From positions 1 through 51,913 of the forward strand of contig CALWOP010000004.1 of assembly GCA_944383195.1 (NCBI GenBank): 51,913 nt of DNA. The letters are read 5' to 3'. A program made the translations under genes and the position numbers. The notes beneath the pieces are model-generated. The model had not been told where the DNA came from, searched no databases, and saw only the letters and a list, made by a program, of their open reading frames with translations. Origin of the DNA: an uncultured Oscillospiraceae bacterium. Lineage in GTDB: Bacteria; Bacillota; Clostridia; Oscillospirales; Oscillospiraceae. Shown here piece by piece: positions 41,084 to 49,003 of the stretch (positions are counted from its first letter, which is position 1; the number at the start of each line of letters is the position of its first letter).

Positions 41084-42490
41084 TCACAGGCCAATCAACG
41101 CAGCACCCACCATCAAGAAGGCCTGCACTACAAAAATGCCCATGAAGCAGGGGACAAAGAACTTCCACCATTTTTCAATCTTGACGCCAGCCAGGCCGCA
41201 CAAAATACCAACCATGGCGGTGGGCCACAAACAGTTGGACAGTCCGTCACCAAACTGGAAGGCCAGACAAGCCGTATCGCGGGTGAGGCCCAGCAGGTCT
41301 GCCATGGGCGCCATGATCGGCATTGTGGTCGCTGCCTGACCAGAGCCGGAGGGAATCAGGAAGTTCAGCAAGGTCTGGAAAACCAGCATGGCCACGGCAG
41401 CCAGCCAAGTGGGCAAATTGGACAGAGGCAGAGAGAAGTAGTACACGACCGTATCAATGATATTGCCAGCCGTCAGCACCATCAGGATGCCGCGCGCCAG
41501 ACCGATCATCATACAGGCCATGGCTACATCCGAGAAGCCGGTTGCATACTTTTCCGCGATTTTGTTGGGGCCATAACCCATGATAATGGCGCTGGCTACA
41601 CCCATAATGATAAATACCGCGGACAGCTCAGTGAAGTACCAGCCCTGGGTCCGGCAGCCCCAAACGATCACGGCGATTCCCGCGACCAGGACGCACAGGA
41701 CCAGCTTTTCCCGAATGCCAAAGGGGTGATTCTTCAGCTCTTCCTCGCTCATGGAAAACTTGGAAAAGTCATCTCCATACACAAGGCTCTTGCTGGGATC
41801 TGCCTGCACCTTCAGGGCATACCGCACCAGGAAAATGGAGGCCACCACGATCATACAGGCGTGTGAAAATACCCGGTAGCCCATGTTGGAGGGGAAGGGA
41901 ACTTCTGCAATGCTCTGGGCAATACCCATGGTAAAGGGGTTCATAGCCGCGCCGGAATAACCCATGCCGGCGCCAAGGGCCACGATGCCAAGTCCTACCA
42001 CAGCGTCAAAGCCCATTGCGATGGCAATTCCCACAAAGATGGGGATGAACGGGAACCATTCCTCAAACAGGCCGATGGTGGAAGAGGCAGAGCCGATCAC
42101 GACCATAAAAATGGGGATAATGGCTGCGCGGGCTTTGCCTTTGAAAATCTTCAGCAAAAAGGCCACCAGCCCGTTGAAGGCTCCGCTGCCGATCATAATG
42201 CCAATGGAAGCGTAGGAGATAAACACAAAGAAGATTACGCCGCCGGCCTCACAAAAGCCGGTATAAATGCACTGCACCATTTCAAAAAAGCCCACCGGCG
42301 TTTGCTCCACGGTGTGGAACGTGCCGGGAACTGCCACATTCTGACCGGCCTCGTTCAGAACGCGGTCAAACTGGCCTGCCGGAAGAATCCAGCTGGCAAT
42401 GGCGCAAATCACAATGATGATCATCATGAGCACATAAATGTGCGGAAGGGTAAAACGTTTTTTCTTTGTTAAAGTACTGCCATTTTCCAT
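41084..42490 (-). CDS. YfcC-family membrane carrier
   Basis: 468 aa from the ATG at 42490, preceded by AAGGAGGAG with 8-base spacing; a GTG at 42511 lies inside that ribosome site's upstream part and is not used. About 11-12 membrane helices. Family features of YfcC/C4-dicarboxylate anaerobic carrier-like proteins: ICAIASWILPAGQFDRVLNE, SASSTIGLFEEWFPFIPIFV, GYSGAAMNPFTMGIAQSIAE, NFLIPSGSGQAATTMPIMAP. Relatives transport amino acids, peptides or dicarboxylates. Placed after two M20 hydrolase genes, it likely imports their acyl-amino-acid or dipeptide substrate, or exports the acid product. An AAAACGTTTT site (42452-42461) lies within codons 10-13. Confidence 0.85.
   Translation of the reverse strand: MENGSTLTKKKRFTLPHIYVLMMIIIVICAIASWILPAGQFDRVLNEAGQNVAVPGTFHTVEQTPVGFFEMVQCIYTGFCEAGGVIFFVFISYASIGIMIGSGAFNGLVAFLLKIFKGKARAAIIPIFMVVIGSASSTIGLFEEWFPFIPIFVGIAIAMGFDAVVGLGIVALGAGMGYSGAAMNPFTMGIAQSIAEVPFPSNMGYRVFSHACMIVVASIFLVRYALKVQADPSKSLVYGDDFSKFSMSEEELKNHPFGIREKLVLCVLVAGIAVIVWGCRTQGWYFTELSAVFIIMGVASAIIMGYGPNKIAEKYATGFSDVAMACMMIGLARGILMVLTAGNIIDTVVYYFSLPLSNLPTWLAAVAMLVFQTLLNFLIPSGSGQAATTMPIMAPMADLLGLTRDTACLAFQFGDGLSNCLWPTAMVGILCGLAGVKIEKWWKFFVPCFMGIFVVQAFLMVGAALIGL
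42452..42461. promoter_or_regulatory. Possible LacI-family operator inside the carrier gene
   Basis: Perfect AAAACGTTTT palindrome 29 bases inside the coding region, identical to the sites at 36199 and 40681. It also encodes lysine-arginine-phenylalanine codons, so chance is possible; if real it would act as a roadblock. Confidence 0.35.
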
Positions 42491-42564
42491 ATAAGTCTCC
42501 TCCTTACTCACCTTTCACATCCCAGGTTACACAAGATCGAATTGGTTTTCCGTGCTTCCCTCCT

Positions 42565-43758
42565 TTACGAATGAATTTTGCGTTCCTTCTCAACCAGATA
42601 GGACTGGCGAACCTCATTGCGGAACTGTGCATCGGTCAGGGTCCGATACATGATATTCGCAATGATCTCTCCGCCATGTGCAATCGCCTGATGGGCCAAA
42701 GGCTTGATGGTCTCATCCCGGAACTGCTCGGTATGCAGCGCATAGGGTTCCTCACAAAGAGCCACCAGAGATTGAATGGTAGGACAGTGGTAGCTTACAT
42801 TGCCCACATCGGAAGAACCGTTGGGGGGCAGCACCGCGCTGCTGGGCAGGTCCATATCCGCAAAGAGCTGCGCCACCGCATCCTCCAGGACCGGCACCCG
42901 AACCATGTCGTCAAAGTCTTCAAATCCTTTGCGGAACGTTGCCTGACAATCCAGCGCCAGGCAGACGCCCTGGGCGCATTTGCGCACGATCTCATCCATG
43001 GCCTCCAGCTTGCCCAGCGAATCCGTACGAATCTCCATGCGCACCACAGCGCGCTCGGGAAGAATGTTGGGGTACTGGCCGCCCTCAGTAATCACTCCAT
43101 TGACATGAATGTCCGGAGTAAAGCACTCCCGTCTGGCATCAATGAGATCCAAAAACTTTCTGGCTGCAGCCAAAGCACTGTGGCCTTTCCAAGGCCCAGC
43201 CACCGCATGGGCCGACTGCCCGGTAAACTCCACAATGTAGCAGCGAAGGCTGAGCACATCCATATTGGGCACGCTCTTGCCCCCGCTCCAGCTATGGATC
43301 ATCATGGCCACGTCCATATCGTCGAAAGCGCCCTGGGCAGCCATGCCGACCTTGGCACCGTCCTCTTCTTCCGCAGGCGTTCCAAACACATACAGCTTGC
43401 CCTTGAACTGATCTTTGATCTCAGACAGCGCCAGCGCCGCCAGCACCGACATGGAGCCGTGAGCATTGTGTCCGCAGGCATGGCCCAGTCCGGGCAGGGC
43501 GTCGTATTCTGTCAGGATCGCCGCAGAAGGGCCCTCCCCATTGTCCAGAACCGCACGAAATCCCGTGGGGTAGCCCAGGTACGGATACTCCACTTCAAAT
43601 CCGGCGTTCCGCAGCAGCTCCACGATCTTTTGGCTGGAACGAAATTCTTGATCCGGCAGTTCGGGATGCGCATACAAATCATCGCTGAGCGCCACCGCCG
43701 TAGCATGGTGCTTTTTGATCGCCTGCTGAATCAATGCTTCCGGTGCCTTATGTTCCAT
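42565..43758 (-). CDS. M20 metallopeptidase/amidohydrolase, AbgB-like
   Basis: 397 aa, start ATG at 43758 (AGGAGG with 8-base spacing; a GTG two codons earlier is less well placed). M20 signature residues: ILTEYDALPGLGHACGHNAH (metal His and Asp), VFGTPAEEEDGAKVGM with the catalytic Glu-Glu, and SSDVGNVSYHCP near the C-terminus, the arrangement of p-aminobenzoyl-glutamate hydrolase subunit B and related cytosolic amidohydrolases. Dimerisation domain in the middle (FTGQSAHAVAGPWKGHSAL). It removes an acyl or aminoacyl group from an amino acid; the substrate is unknown. Lies 75 bases upstream of the YfcC carrier, probably one operon. Confidence 0.88.
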   Translation of the reverse strand: MEHKAPEALIQQAIKKHHATAVALSDDLYAHPELPDQEFRSSQKIVELLRNAGFEVEYPYLGYPTGFRAVLDNGEGPSAAILTEYDALPGLGHACGHNAHGSMSVLAALALSEIKDQFKGKLYVFGTPAEEEDGAKVGMAAQGAFDDMDVAMMIHSWSGGKSVPNMDVLSLRCYIVEFTGQSAHAVAGPWKGHSALAAARKFLDLIDARRECFTPDIHVNGVITEGGQYPNILPERAVVRMEIRTDSLGKLEAMDEIVRKCAQGVCLALDCQATFRKGFEDFDDMVRVPVLEDAVAQLFADMDLPSSAVLPPNGSSDVGNVSYHCPTIQSLVALCEEPYALHTEQFRDETIKPLAHQAIAHGGEIIANIMYRTLTDAQFRNEVRQSYLVEKERKIHS

Positions 43759-43947
43759 AATCACTGCCTCCTAACACAAAAGTTTTCTTCCGTTCTATCT
43801 TTATGTTTCGATGTTGATTTAGTTTATTAAATTAATTGAGTAATTGAGGCAAATTTTGCTTTTTCTTCTGCGGCGGCGGCTTTTCCATGGCAGTCCAGCC
43901 TATGTAGCCAGCCGCCGCAGGCGACTGGAGCTTAAATAATGGTTTTT

Positions 43948-45147
43948 TTACTCGATGGTGGGATTGGCCAGCCAGTCCATCGCGGACTGGGCCATCAGGC
44001 CGGAGCCTTTCCAAAAGACGGATTCATCCAGGCAGAAGCGGGGATGATGGGCCCCATATTCCTTTCCGTCGATGGGGCACGGCGCGCTGCTCACCAAAAC
44101 GAAATAGCAGCCGGGACACTTCTGGAAGAAGAATGCAGCATCCTCACCGCCGGTCACGCCATGGGGCAGGACATTGACTTCCCCTTCGGGCAAACATTTT
44201 CCGGCCGTTTTCAGGAAAGATTCTACCATTCTGCGGTCATTGACCAGGGCCGGATACCCATCCACAAAATCCACGGTGCAGCTGGCCCGCATCATACGAG
44301 CCGTATCTTCCGCGATCTGGCGGATTCTGCTCAGGGTATAGTCCCGTGTTTTGGGATTGGCGTTTCGAATGGTTCCTTTCAGCGTTGCAGTCTCGGGAAT
44401 CACATTGAATGTCCCGCGTCCCGCCTCCACGCTGGCAATGGTGATCACGACGCTGTCGAAGGGGTCAGTCTCCCGGCTGACGATCGTCTGCAGATTGTTG
44501 ATGATCTGCGCGGCTACCACCACAGGGTCCACACATTTGTGAGGAATGGAGCCATGTCCTCCCAGGCCGGTAATCTGAATGATCACCTGATCGTCGGCCG
44601 CCGTTGTCCCACCCCAGGTCACATCCACAGTCCGTTGCCCGGAGCCACTGAGCAAGTTCCCGATATGCATGGCAAAGATACCATCCACATCGTCCACAAC
44701 GCCGTCCCGCACCATGGGCTCAGCGCCGCCGGGGCCTTCTTCCGCCGGCTGGAAGATCAGTTTTACTGTTCCTTTCAGTTCATCCTCATGCTCTTTCAGC
44801 AGCTTGGCTGCACCCAAAAGCATCGCTGTATGACTGTCGTGGCCGCAGGCGTGCATTTTGCCATTCTTGGAGGCATAGGGAAGGCCGGTATCCTCCTGGA
44901 TCTCCAGTGCATCCATATCTGCACGCAAAGCCACGGTTTTTCCGCCCTTTTGTTTTCCCCCGATCCGGACCGTAATGCCCGAATGGCCGGGGTATTCCTC
45001 ATAGGTCAGCCCAAGCTCGGTCAGCACCCGTTTGACGAAAGCTGCCGTCTGGGGCAGCATCAGCCCTGTCTCCGGAATTTGATGCAAATCTCGGTACCAT
45101 TCCACCAGCTGATCTTGCAGCCCCTGTGCCTGTTGGTACACCTCCAT
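43948..45147 (-). CDS. M20 N-acyl-L-amino-acid amidohydrolase (hippurate hydrolase-like)
   Basis: 399 aa from the ATG at 45147 (GGAGGG about 8 bases upstream; a TTG five codons earlier overlaps it). M20D features: VALRADMDALEIQEDTGLPY, HACGHDSHTAMLLGAA, LIFQPAEEGPGGA with the metal/catalytic Glu pair, GLGGHGSIPHKCVDPVVVA, VLPHGVTGGEDAAFFFQKCP, and AHHPRFCLDE at the C-terminus. Such enzymes hydrolyse N-acyl amino acids such as hippurate or N-acetyl amino acids. The 183-base gap before the next M20 gene has a GC-rich GCGGCGGCGGC segment able to pair with CAGCCGCCGCAG but no clear terminator. The promoter region carries three GTCGA boxes. Confidence 0.9.
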   Translation of the reverse strand: MEVYQQAQGLQDQLVEWYRDLHQIPETGLMLPQTAAFVKRVLTELGLTYEEYPGHSGITVRIGGKQKGGKTVALRADMDALEIQEDTGLPYASKNGKMHACGHDSHTAMLLGAAKLLKEHEDELKGTVKLIFQPAEEGPGGAEPMVRDGVVDDVDGIFAMHIGNLLSGSGQRTVDVTWGGTTAADDQVIIQITGLGGHGSIPHKCVDPVVVAAQIINNLQTIVSRETDPFDSVVITIASVEAGRGTFNVIPETATLKGTIRNANPKTRDYTLSRIRQIAEDTARMMRASCTVDFVDGYPALVNDRRMVESFLKTAGKCLPEGEVNVLPHGVTGGEDAAFFFQKCPGCYFVLVSSAPCPIDGKEYGAHHPRFCLDESVFWKGSGLMAQSAMDWLANPTIE

Positions 45148-45214
45148 GATAATTCCCTCCAATTCTCATCCACGTTTGTTTAAAGTGCACCAAAGTTTCC
45201 TTTAACGCTTTAAA

Positions 45215-45270
45215 ATTATATGCAAATATTAAGCCAATAGTGTCGAAAAAGTGTCGATAGGACCGTCGAG
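45215..45270 (-). promoter_or_regulatory. Promoter of M20 gene with three phased GTCGA boxes
   Basis: - strand TATAAT (45220-45215) has no good -35; in its place and just upstream lie GTCGA at 45242, 45253 and 45265 (+ strand orientation, spacing 11 and 12). Placement suits an activator. The rest of 45148-45457 holds an inverted repeat GGAAGCACGGGTG / CACCCGTGCTTCC (45333-45345 / 45364-45376) whose inner part also pairs, but with no T-run; possibly the end signal of the transporter gene. Confidence 0.6.
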
Positions 45271-45457
45271 AAAATAAAGAATTTATAAATTTTATCTTCT
45301 CTTTATGCCTGGCGCAACCTCGTTACGCAGAGGGAAGCACGGGTGAAAAACAGACTTGTTTTCCACCCGTGCTTCCATTAAACTATGGTGTATTGTTTTT
45401 TTGATGAAAAACTGAGGACCTATTCGCTTTCTTTCCTGCTTTAAATTGGGCGGTTTT

Positions 45458-46768
45458 TTACAAAACCATGGTCCCAATAAAGCCAGCAATAATCAGGGGA
45501 ATGTTGTAAAACAGGAATGTAGGCACACAGGTGTCCCAGATGTGGTCGTGCTGTCCGTCTGCGTTGAGGCCAGCCGTCGGGCCCAGGGTACTGTCCGATG
45601 CAGGAGAGCCGGCATCGCCCAGGAACGCGGCACAGGCAATGAGGCAGGTGGTAGCGCCCACGCTCAAGCCGGCCTGCTGGCACATGGGGACATACAGCAG
45701 GGCAATGATGGGAATGGTGCCAAAGGAAGTGCCGATGCCCATGGTCACGATCAGGCCAATCAGGATCAGAACAATGACCAGAGCAGCACGGCTATTGCCC
45801 AGAATCGCCATAGCCGCATTGACCAGGGCGTCCACGGAACCCGTGGTCTGAACCACCGTGGCAAAGCCGCCGGCAATGAGCATGATAAAGGAGACCATAC
45901 CCATGATCTGGATGCCTTCCGCCATGTTCTTGTTGGAATCCTTCAGCTTGATCGCGCCGCCCAGCATCATGATCACCAGACCGATCAGCGCGCCCAGAGG
46001 CATACTGTCCCAATAAAGCTGTCCAAACAGAACTCCCGCGATGGCGATGAGAGAGACGATGTGGTCTTTGTTCAGCTTCATATCCACCTGAGCAGTTTCA
46101 TCCAAACCCGCGATGGGAAGATCCTCATAATCTCTGGGCTTGCGGAAGAACCACCAGGAGGCGACCAGCGCAAAAATCATGCCGATAAACAGGGGAATGG
46201 TATGGGGCCAAACTTCCATCAGTTCGATGGCCATACCGTTGGCGGTCATATTGTCGGCAATGATGCCCTGGAAAATCAGGCCATAGCCAATGGGGAAGGT
46301 GATGTACATAGCGACCAGACCAAACTCGGTCACGCAGGCGGCCTGCCGGCGGTCCATGCGCATCTTGTTCATCATGGGAATCAGCGCGGGGTACAAAATG
46401 GGAATGTACGCAATGTGGACCGGAATGATCGTGCCGGATATGCAGGCGCAAATCACCAGTGTCAGCAGCAGCACCCATTTCCGGTTGCCCACCACTGTGG
46501 TGATTTTACGCGAGAGAATGGTAGCAAGCCCCGTATTTGCCAGAGCCGCCGCAAAGCAGCCCAGAAGCAAATATGCCAGGGCGTTCGTGCCATTTCCATT
46601 CAGGCCGGTGATGATGGCGCTCATAATCGCGTCCGGAGCCATCCCACTCATAAAGCCGATCACAAAAGCGGAAATCAACAGTGCGATGATGACATTGACC
46701 TTGATCACACACAAGCCAAGCATGATGATAACGCCGATTGTCACTGGGTTTGTAATAATTTCTAGCAC
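45458..46768 (-). CDS. YuiF/NhaC-like transporter, probable histidine uptake
   Basis: 436 aa, start GTG at 46768 with AGGAG 9 bases upstream. About 11-12 membrane helices of the Na+/H+-antiporter-like family that includes Bacillus YuiF: GMAPDAIMSAIITGLNGNGT, NALAYLLLGCFAAALANTGL, IIPVHIAYIPILYPALIP, VTMGIGTSFGTIPIIALLYV, and AAFLGDAGSPASDSTLGPTA with the conserved Asp-Ala-Gly-Ser-Pro. YuiF-type proteins have been linked to histidine uptake; here the gene lies head-to-head with hutH, which supports histidine as substrate. It shares the GTCGA regulatory boxes with hutH. Confidence 0.82.
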   Translation of the reverse strand: MLEIITNPVTIGVIIMLGLCVIKVNVIIALLISAFVIGFMSGMAPDAIMSAIITGLNGNGTNALAYLLLGCFAAALANTGLATILSRKITTVVGNRKWVLLLTLVICACISGTIIPVHIAYIPILYPALIPMMNKMRMDRRQAACVTEFGLVAMYITFPIGYGLIFQGIIADNMTANGMAIELMEVWPHTIPLFIGMIFALVASWWFFRKPRDYEDLPIAGLDETAQVDMKLNKDHIVSLIAIAGVLFGQLYWDSMPLGALIGLVIMMLGGAIKLKDSNKNMAEGIQIMGMVSFIMLIAGGFATVVQTTGSVDALVNAAMAILGNSRAALVIVLILIGLIVTMGIGTSFGTIPIIALLYVPMCQQAGLSVGATTCLIACAAFLGDAGSPASDSTLGPTAGLNADGQHDHIWDTCVPTFLFYNIPLIIAGFIGTMVL

Positions 46769-46935
46769 AGTTACATTCTCCTCTCACATATTCTATTTTT
46801 TCTATTTTTAGGACCTCGCTTTCACCAAAAAACAAACTTCACCTCCCGTCCTGAGTGGAGATTGACACAGATCCCCACGATTGCGGAAATATTCACAAAT
46901 TTCAGTTCTCTTTCTTTATTTGTTTAGGGTTTTAT

Positions 46936-46969
46936 CATAAAAAACCTCTGACGAAAAAATGTCGATAAA
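46936..46969 (-). promoter_or_regulatory. GTCGA-type box pair upstream of the transporter gene
   Basis: TGACGAAAAAATGTCGATA (46949-46967) differs at two of 19 positions from TGTCGAAAAAGTGTCGATA at 45241-45259. The two half-sites are 11 bases apart. A TATGAT -10 candidate follows on the - strand towards the transporter. Other parts of 46769-47223 are AT-rich with a further lone TTCGATAAA box near 47030. Confidence 0.55.
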
Positions 46970-47083
46970 CGCGCCTTCCCGCCTCAATTTTTGATTTTTT
47001 TCAATCTTGCACAAATTGCCCTGTTTATTTTTTATCGAAATACTGTGAAAAATTATTTGTGTGATCTCCGTGTGGGACCTATG

Positions 47084-47133
47084 GTCGACGGTTTATCGAC
47101 AGGGTTGCAATAAAATAGGTATATCATTATTAC
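47084..47133 (+). promoter_or_regulatory. hutH promoter with two phased GTCGA boxes
   Basis: GTCGACGGTTTATCGAC (47084-47100) contains two - strand GTCGA boxes 11 bases apart, directly upstream of TTGCAA (47105-47110), a 17-base spacer and TATTAC (47128-47133). The same TCGACGGT..TATCGACA pattern, with one extra spacer base, occurs in the M20 promoter in the same orientation relative to transcription. Confidence 0.6.
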
Positions 47134-47223
47134 CGTGAATCATGAGATGGAACTGAAAAAGAGGATTCAAAACACGAAAAACAAACCATCAAATTCATTG
47201 CCAAAGAACGGAGGAAGGTTTTT

Positions 47224-48753
47224 ATGGAAAAGGTTATTTATTTGGATGGCAATAGCCTCACGGTGGAAGAAGTGGTGGAAATTTGCCGCCATGGCGCAAA
47301 GGTAGCGCTGACCCCTGAGGCCAAGAAAGCGATCCAGGTCTCTCGCGACATCGTGGAAGAAAACATTGCCCAGGGCAAGGTCGTTTACGGCCTCAACACC
47401 GGGTTCGGCAAGTTTGTCAGCGTTGCCATTCCGGAAGATGATCTGGATCAGCTTCAATATAACCTGATCGTTTCCGACGCCTGCGGCGTTGGTGACCCGT
47501 TCAAAGAGGATGTCACCAGAGCCATTATGCTGCTGCGTGCCAACGCTCTGGCCAAGGGCTTCTCCGGCATCCGCCTGTCCACAGTCGAGACGCTGCTGGA
47601 AATGCTGAACAAGGGCGTACACCCCGTCATCCCCGAGAAAGGCTCCGTGGGTTCCAGCGGCGACCTGTGCCCCCTGGCCCACATGGTCATGCCTATGATC
47701 GGCGAAGGCGAAGCCGTCTACCAGGGCAAGGTCATGCCGGGCCGCGAGGCCATGGAGGTCGCCGGAATTCCCGTGGTAAAGCTGAAAGCCAAAGAGGGCC
47801 TGGCTCTGATCAACGGCACCTGCGCCATGATGGGCGTCGCCACCCTGGCCGTGTATGACGCCGGAATCCTGATGAAGACTGCCGATATTTCCGCCGCTCT
47901 CACGGTGGACTCTCTGGAAGGCATCGTCGATCCCTACGATCCCCGCATTCAGGCCATCCGTCCCCACAGCGGCCAGATCAATGTTGCCGAGAACTTCCGC
48001 AAGCTGCTGGCCGGCAGCGGCCTCACCGTCCATCAGGGCGGGGTCCGCGTGCAGGACGCCTACACACTGCGCTGCCTGCCCCAGATCCACGGCGCCAGCC
48101 GTATGGCCTATGACTATGTCCGCCAGGTCATCGAAACCGAGATCAACTCCGTCACCGATAACCCCCTCATCTTCCCCGACAACGGCGATATCTTCTCCGG
48201 CGGCAACTTCCATGGCCAGCCTGTGGCTGTGGCTATGGACACCCTGGGCATCGCCATGGCCGAGTATGCCAATGTGGCTGAGCGCCGCATTGAGCGTCTG
48301 GTCAATCCCCAGCTGAGCGGCCTGCCCGGCTTCCTCACCCCTGTGGAGGGCATCAACGACGGGTTCATGGTGGCCCAGTATGCGGCCGCCGCCCTGGTGT
48401 CGGAAAACAAGGTCCTGGCTCACCCCGCTTGTGTTGACTCCATCCCCACCTCCGCCAACCAGGAAGACCACGTCAGCATGGGCACCATTGCCGCCCGCAA
48501 AGCTGCCACCATTATCAGCCATGTCCAGAGCGTGCTGGCCGTAGAGCTTCTGTGCGCCGCCCAGGCCGCTGATTTCAAGGGGGCCGAAAAGCTGGGCAAG
48601 GGCACTCGGGCCGCCTATGATCTGGTCCGCAGCGAAGTGACCTTTATGGATCAGGACCGGGCCATTTATCTGGATATGAACAAGGTTGCCCAGCAGATCC
48701 GTGAGGGCAAATACGTTCAGACCGTAGAGTCCGCCGTCGGCGAGCTGAAGTAA
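47224..48753 (+). CDS. hutH: Histidine ammonia-lyase
   Basis: 509 aa, the usual length. First step of histidine degradation, L-histidine to trans-urocanate and ammonia. Clear family blocks: VVYGLNTGFGKFVSVAIP (Tyr55 in the catalytic loop), IRLSTVETLLEMLNKGVHPV, NGTCAMMGVATLAVYDAGIL, IRPHSGQINVAENFRKLLAG, VQDAYTLRCLPQIHGASR, ITDNPL-like VTDNPLIFPDNG, GGNFHGQPVAVAMDTLGIAM, and SANQEDHVSMGTIAARKA. The MIO-forming triad is Ser144-Ser145-Gly146 (GSVGSSGDLCPLAH) where the classical enzyme has Ala-Ser-Gly. SD GGAGGAAGG 5 bases before the ATG. Monocistronic, ending in a strong terminator; hutI and hutU are on the opposite strand. Confidence 0.97.
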   Translation: MEKVIYLDGNSLTVEEVVEICRHGAKVALTPEAKKAIQVSRDIVEENIAQGKVVYGLNTGFGKFVSVAIPEDDLDQLQYNLIVSDACGVGDPFKEDVTRAIMLLRANALAKGFSGIRLSTVETLLEMLNKGVHPVIPEKGSVGSSGDLCPLAHMVMPMIGEGEAVYQGKVMPGREAMEVAGIPVVKLKAKEGLALINGTCAMMGVATLAVYDAGILMKTADISAALTVDSLEGIVDPYDPRIQAIRPHSGQINVAENFRKLLAGSGLTVHQGGVRVQDAYTLRCLPQIHGASRMAYDYVRQVIETEINSVTDNPLIFPDNGDIFSGGNFHGQPVAVAMDTLGIAMAEYANVAERRIERLVNPQLSGLPGFLTPVEGINDGFMVAQYAAAALVSENKVLAHPACVDSIPTSANQEDHVSMGTIAARKAATIISHVQSVLAVELLCAAQAADFKGAEKLGKGTRAAYDLVRSEVTFMDQDRAIYLDMNKVAQQIREGKYVQTVESAVGELK

Positions 48754-48786
48754 ATCCCTCTTCTTCTTTTCTCTCCCCTCTCTCGG

Positions 48787-48836
48787 GAAAGGACCGGAGG
48801 CCAAGCCCCCCAGGGCTGGCCTCCGGTCCTTTTTTT
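48787..48836 (+). terminator. hutH terminator
   Basis: Stem GGACCGGAGGCCA...GCCC / GGGC.TGGCCTCCGGTCC (48791-48808 / 48813-48829) followed by seven T. One of two terminators in the 250-base gap to the next gene; a single GTGTCGAT motif lies between them (48911-48918) without a promoter nearby. Confidence 0.92.
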
Positions 48837-48949
48837 CGTGTCTCACGGAAAGCGGCTTTGGGGTTTTCCTCACGCAGCCTTCCCACAGCCCGCCTTCTCC
48901 CGGTTGTTTAGATCGACACTGGTCCCCTTTTATTTCTTCCCTCCCCTTT

Positions 48950-48995
48950 GCGCAAAAGAAAACGCCGCAGATTTTCTTCTGCGGCGTTTTCTTTT
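48950..48995. terminator. Terminator of the hutU-hutI-transporter transcript
   Basis: AAAAGAAAACGCCGCAGA / TCTGCGGCGTTTTCTTTT (48954-48971 / 48978-48995), 18 bp with T-runs in both directions, just after the broken transporter gene on the - strand. Confidence 0.92.
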
Positions 48996-49003
48996 GATGG
49001 TTC

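Noticed and set aside
48911..48918. Lone GTGTCGAT motif between the two terminators after hutH
   Set aside because: Single half-site, no promoter nearby and no phased partner; probably chance.
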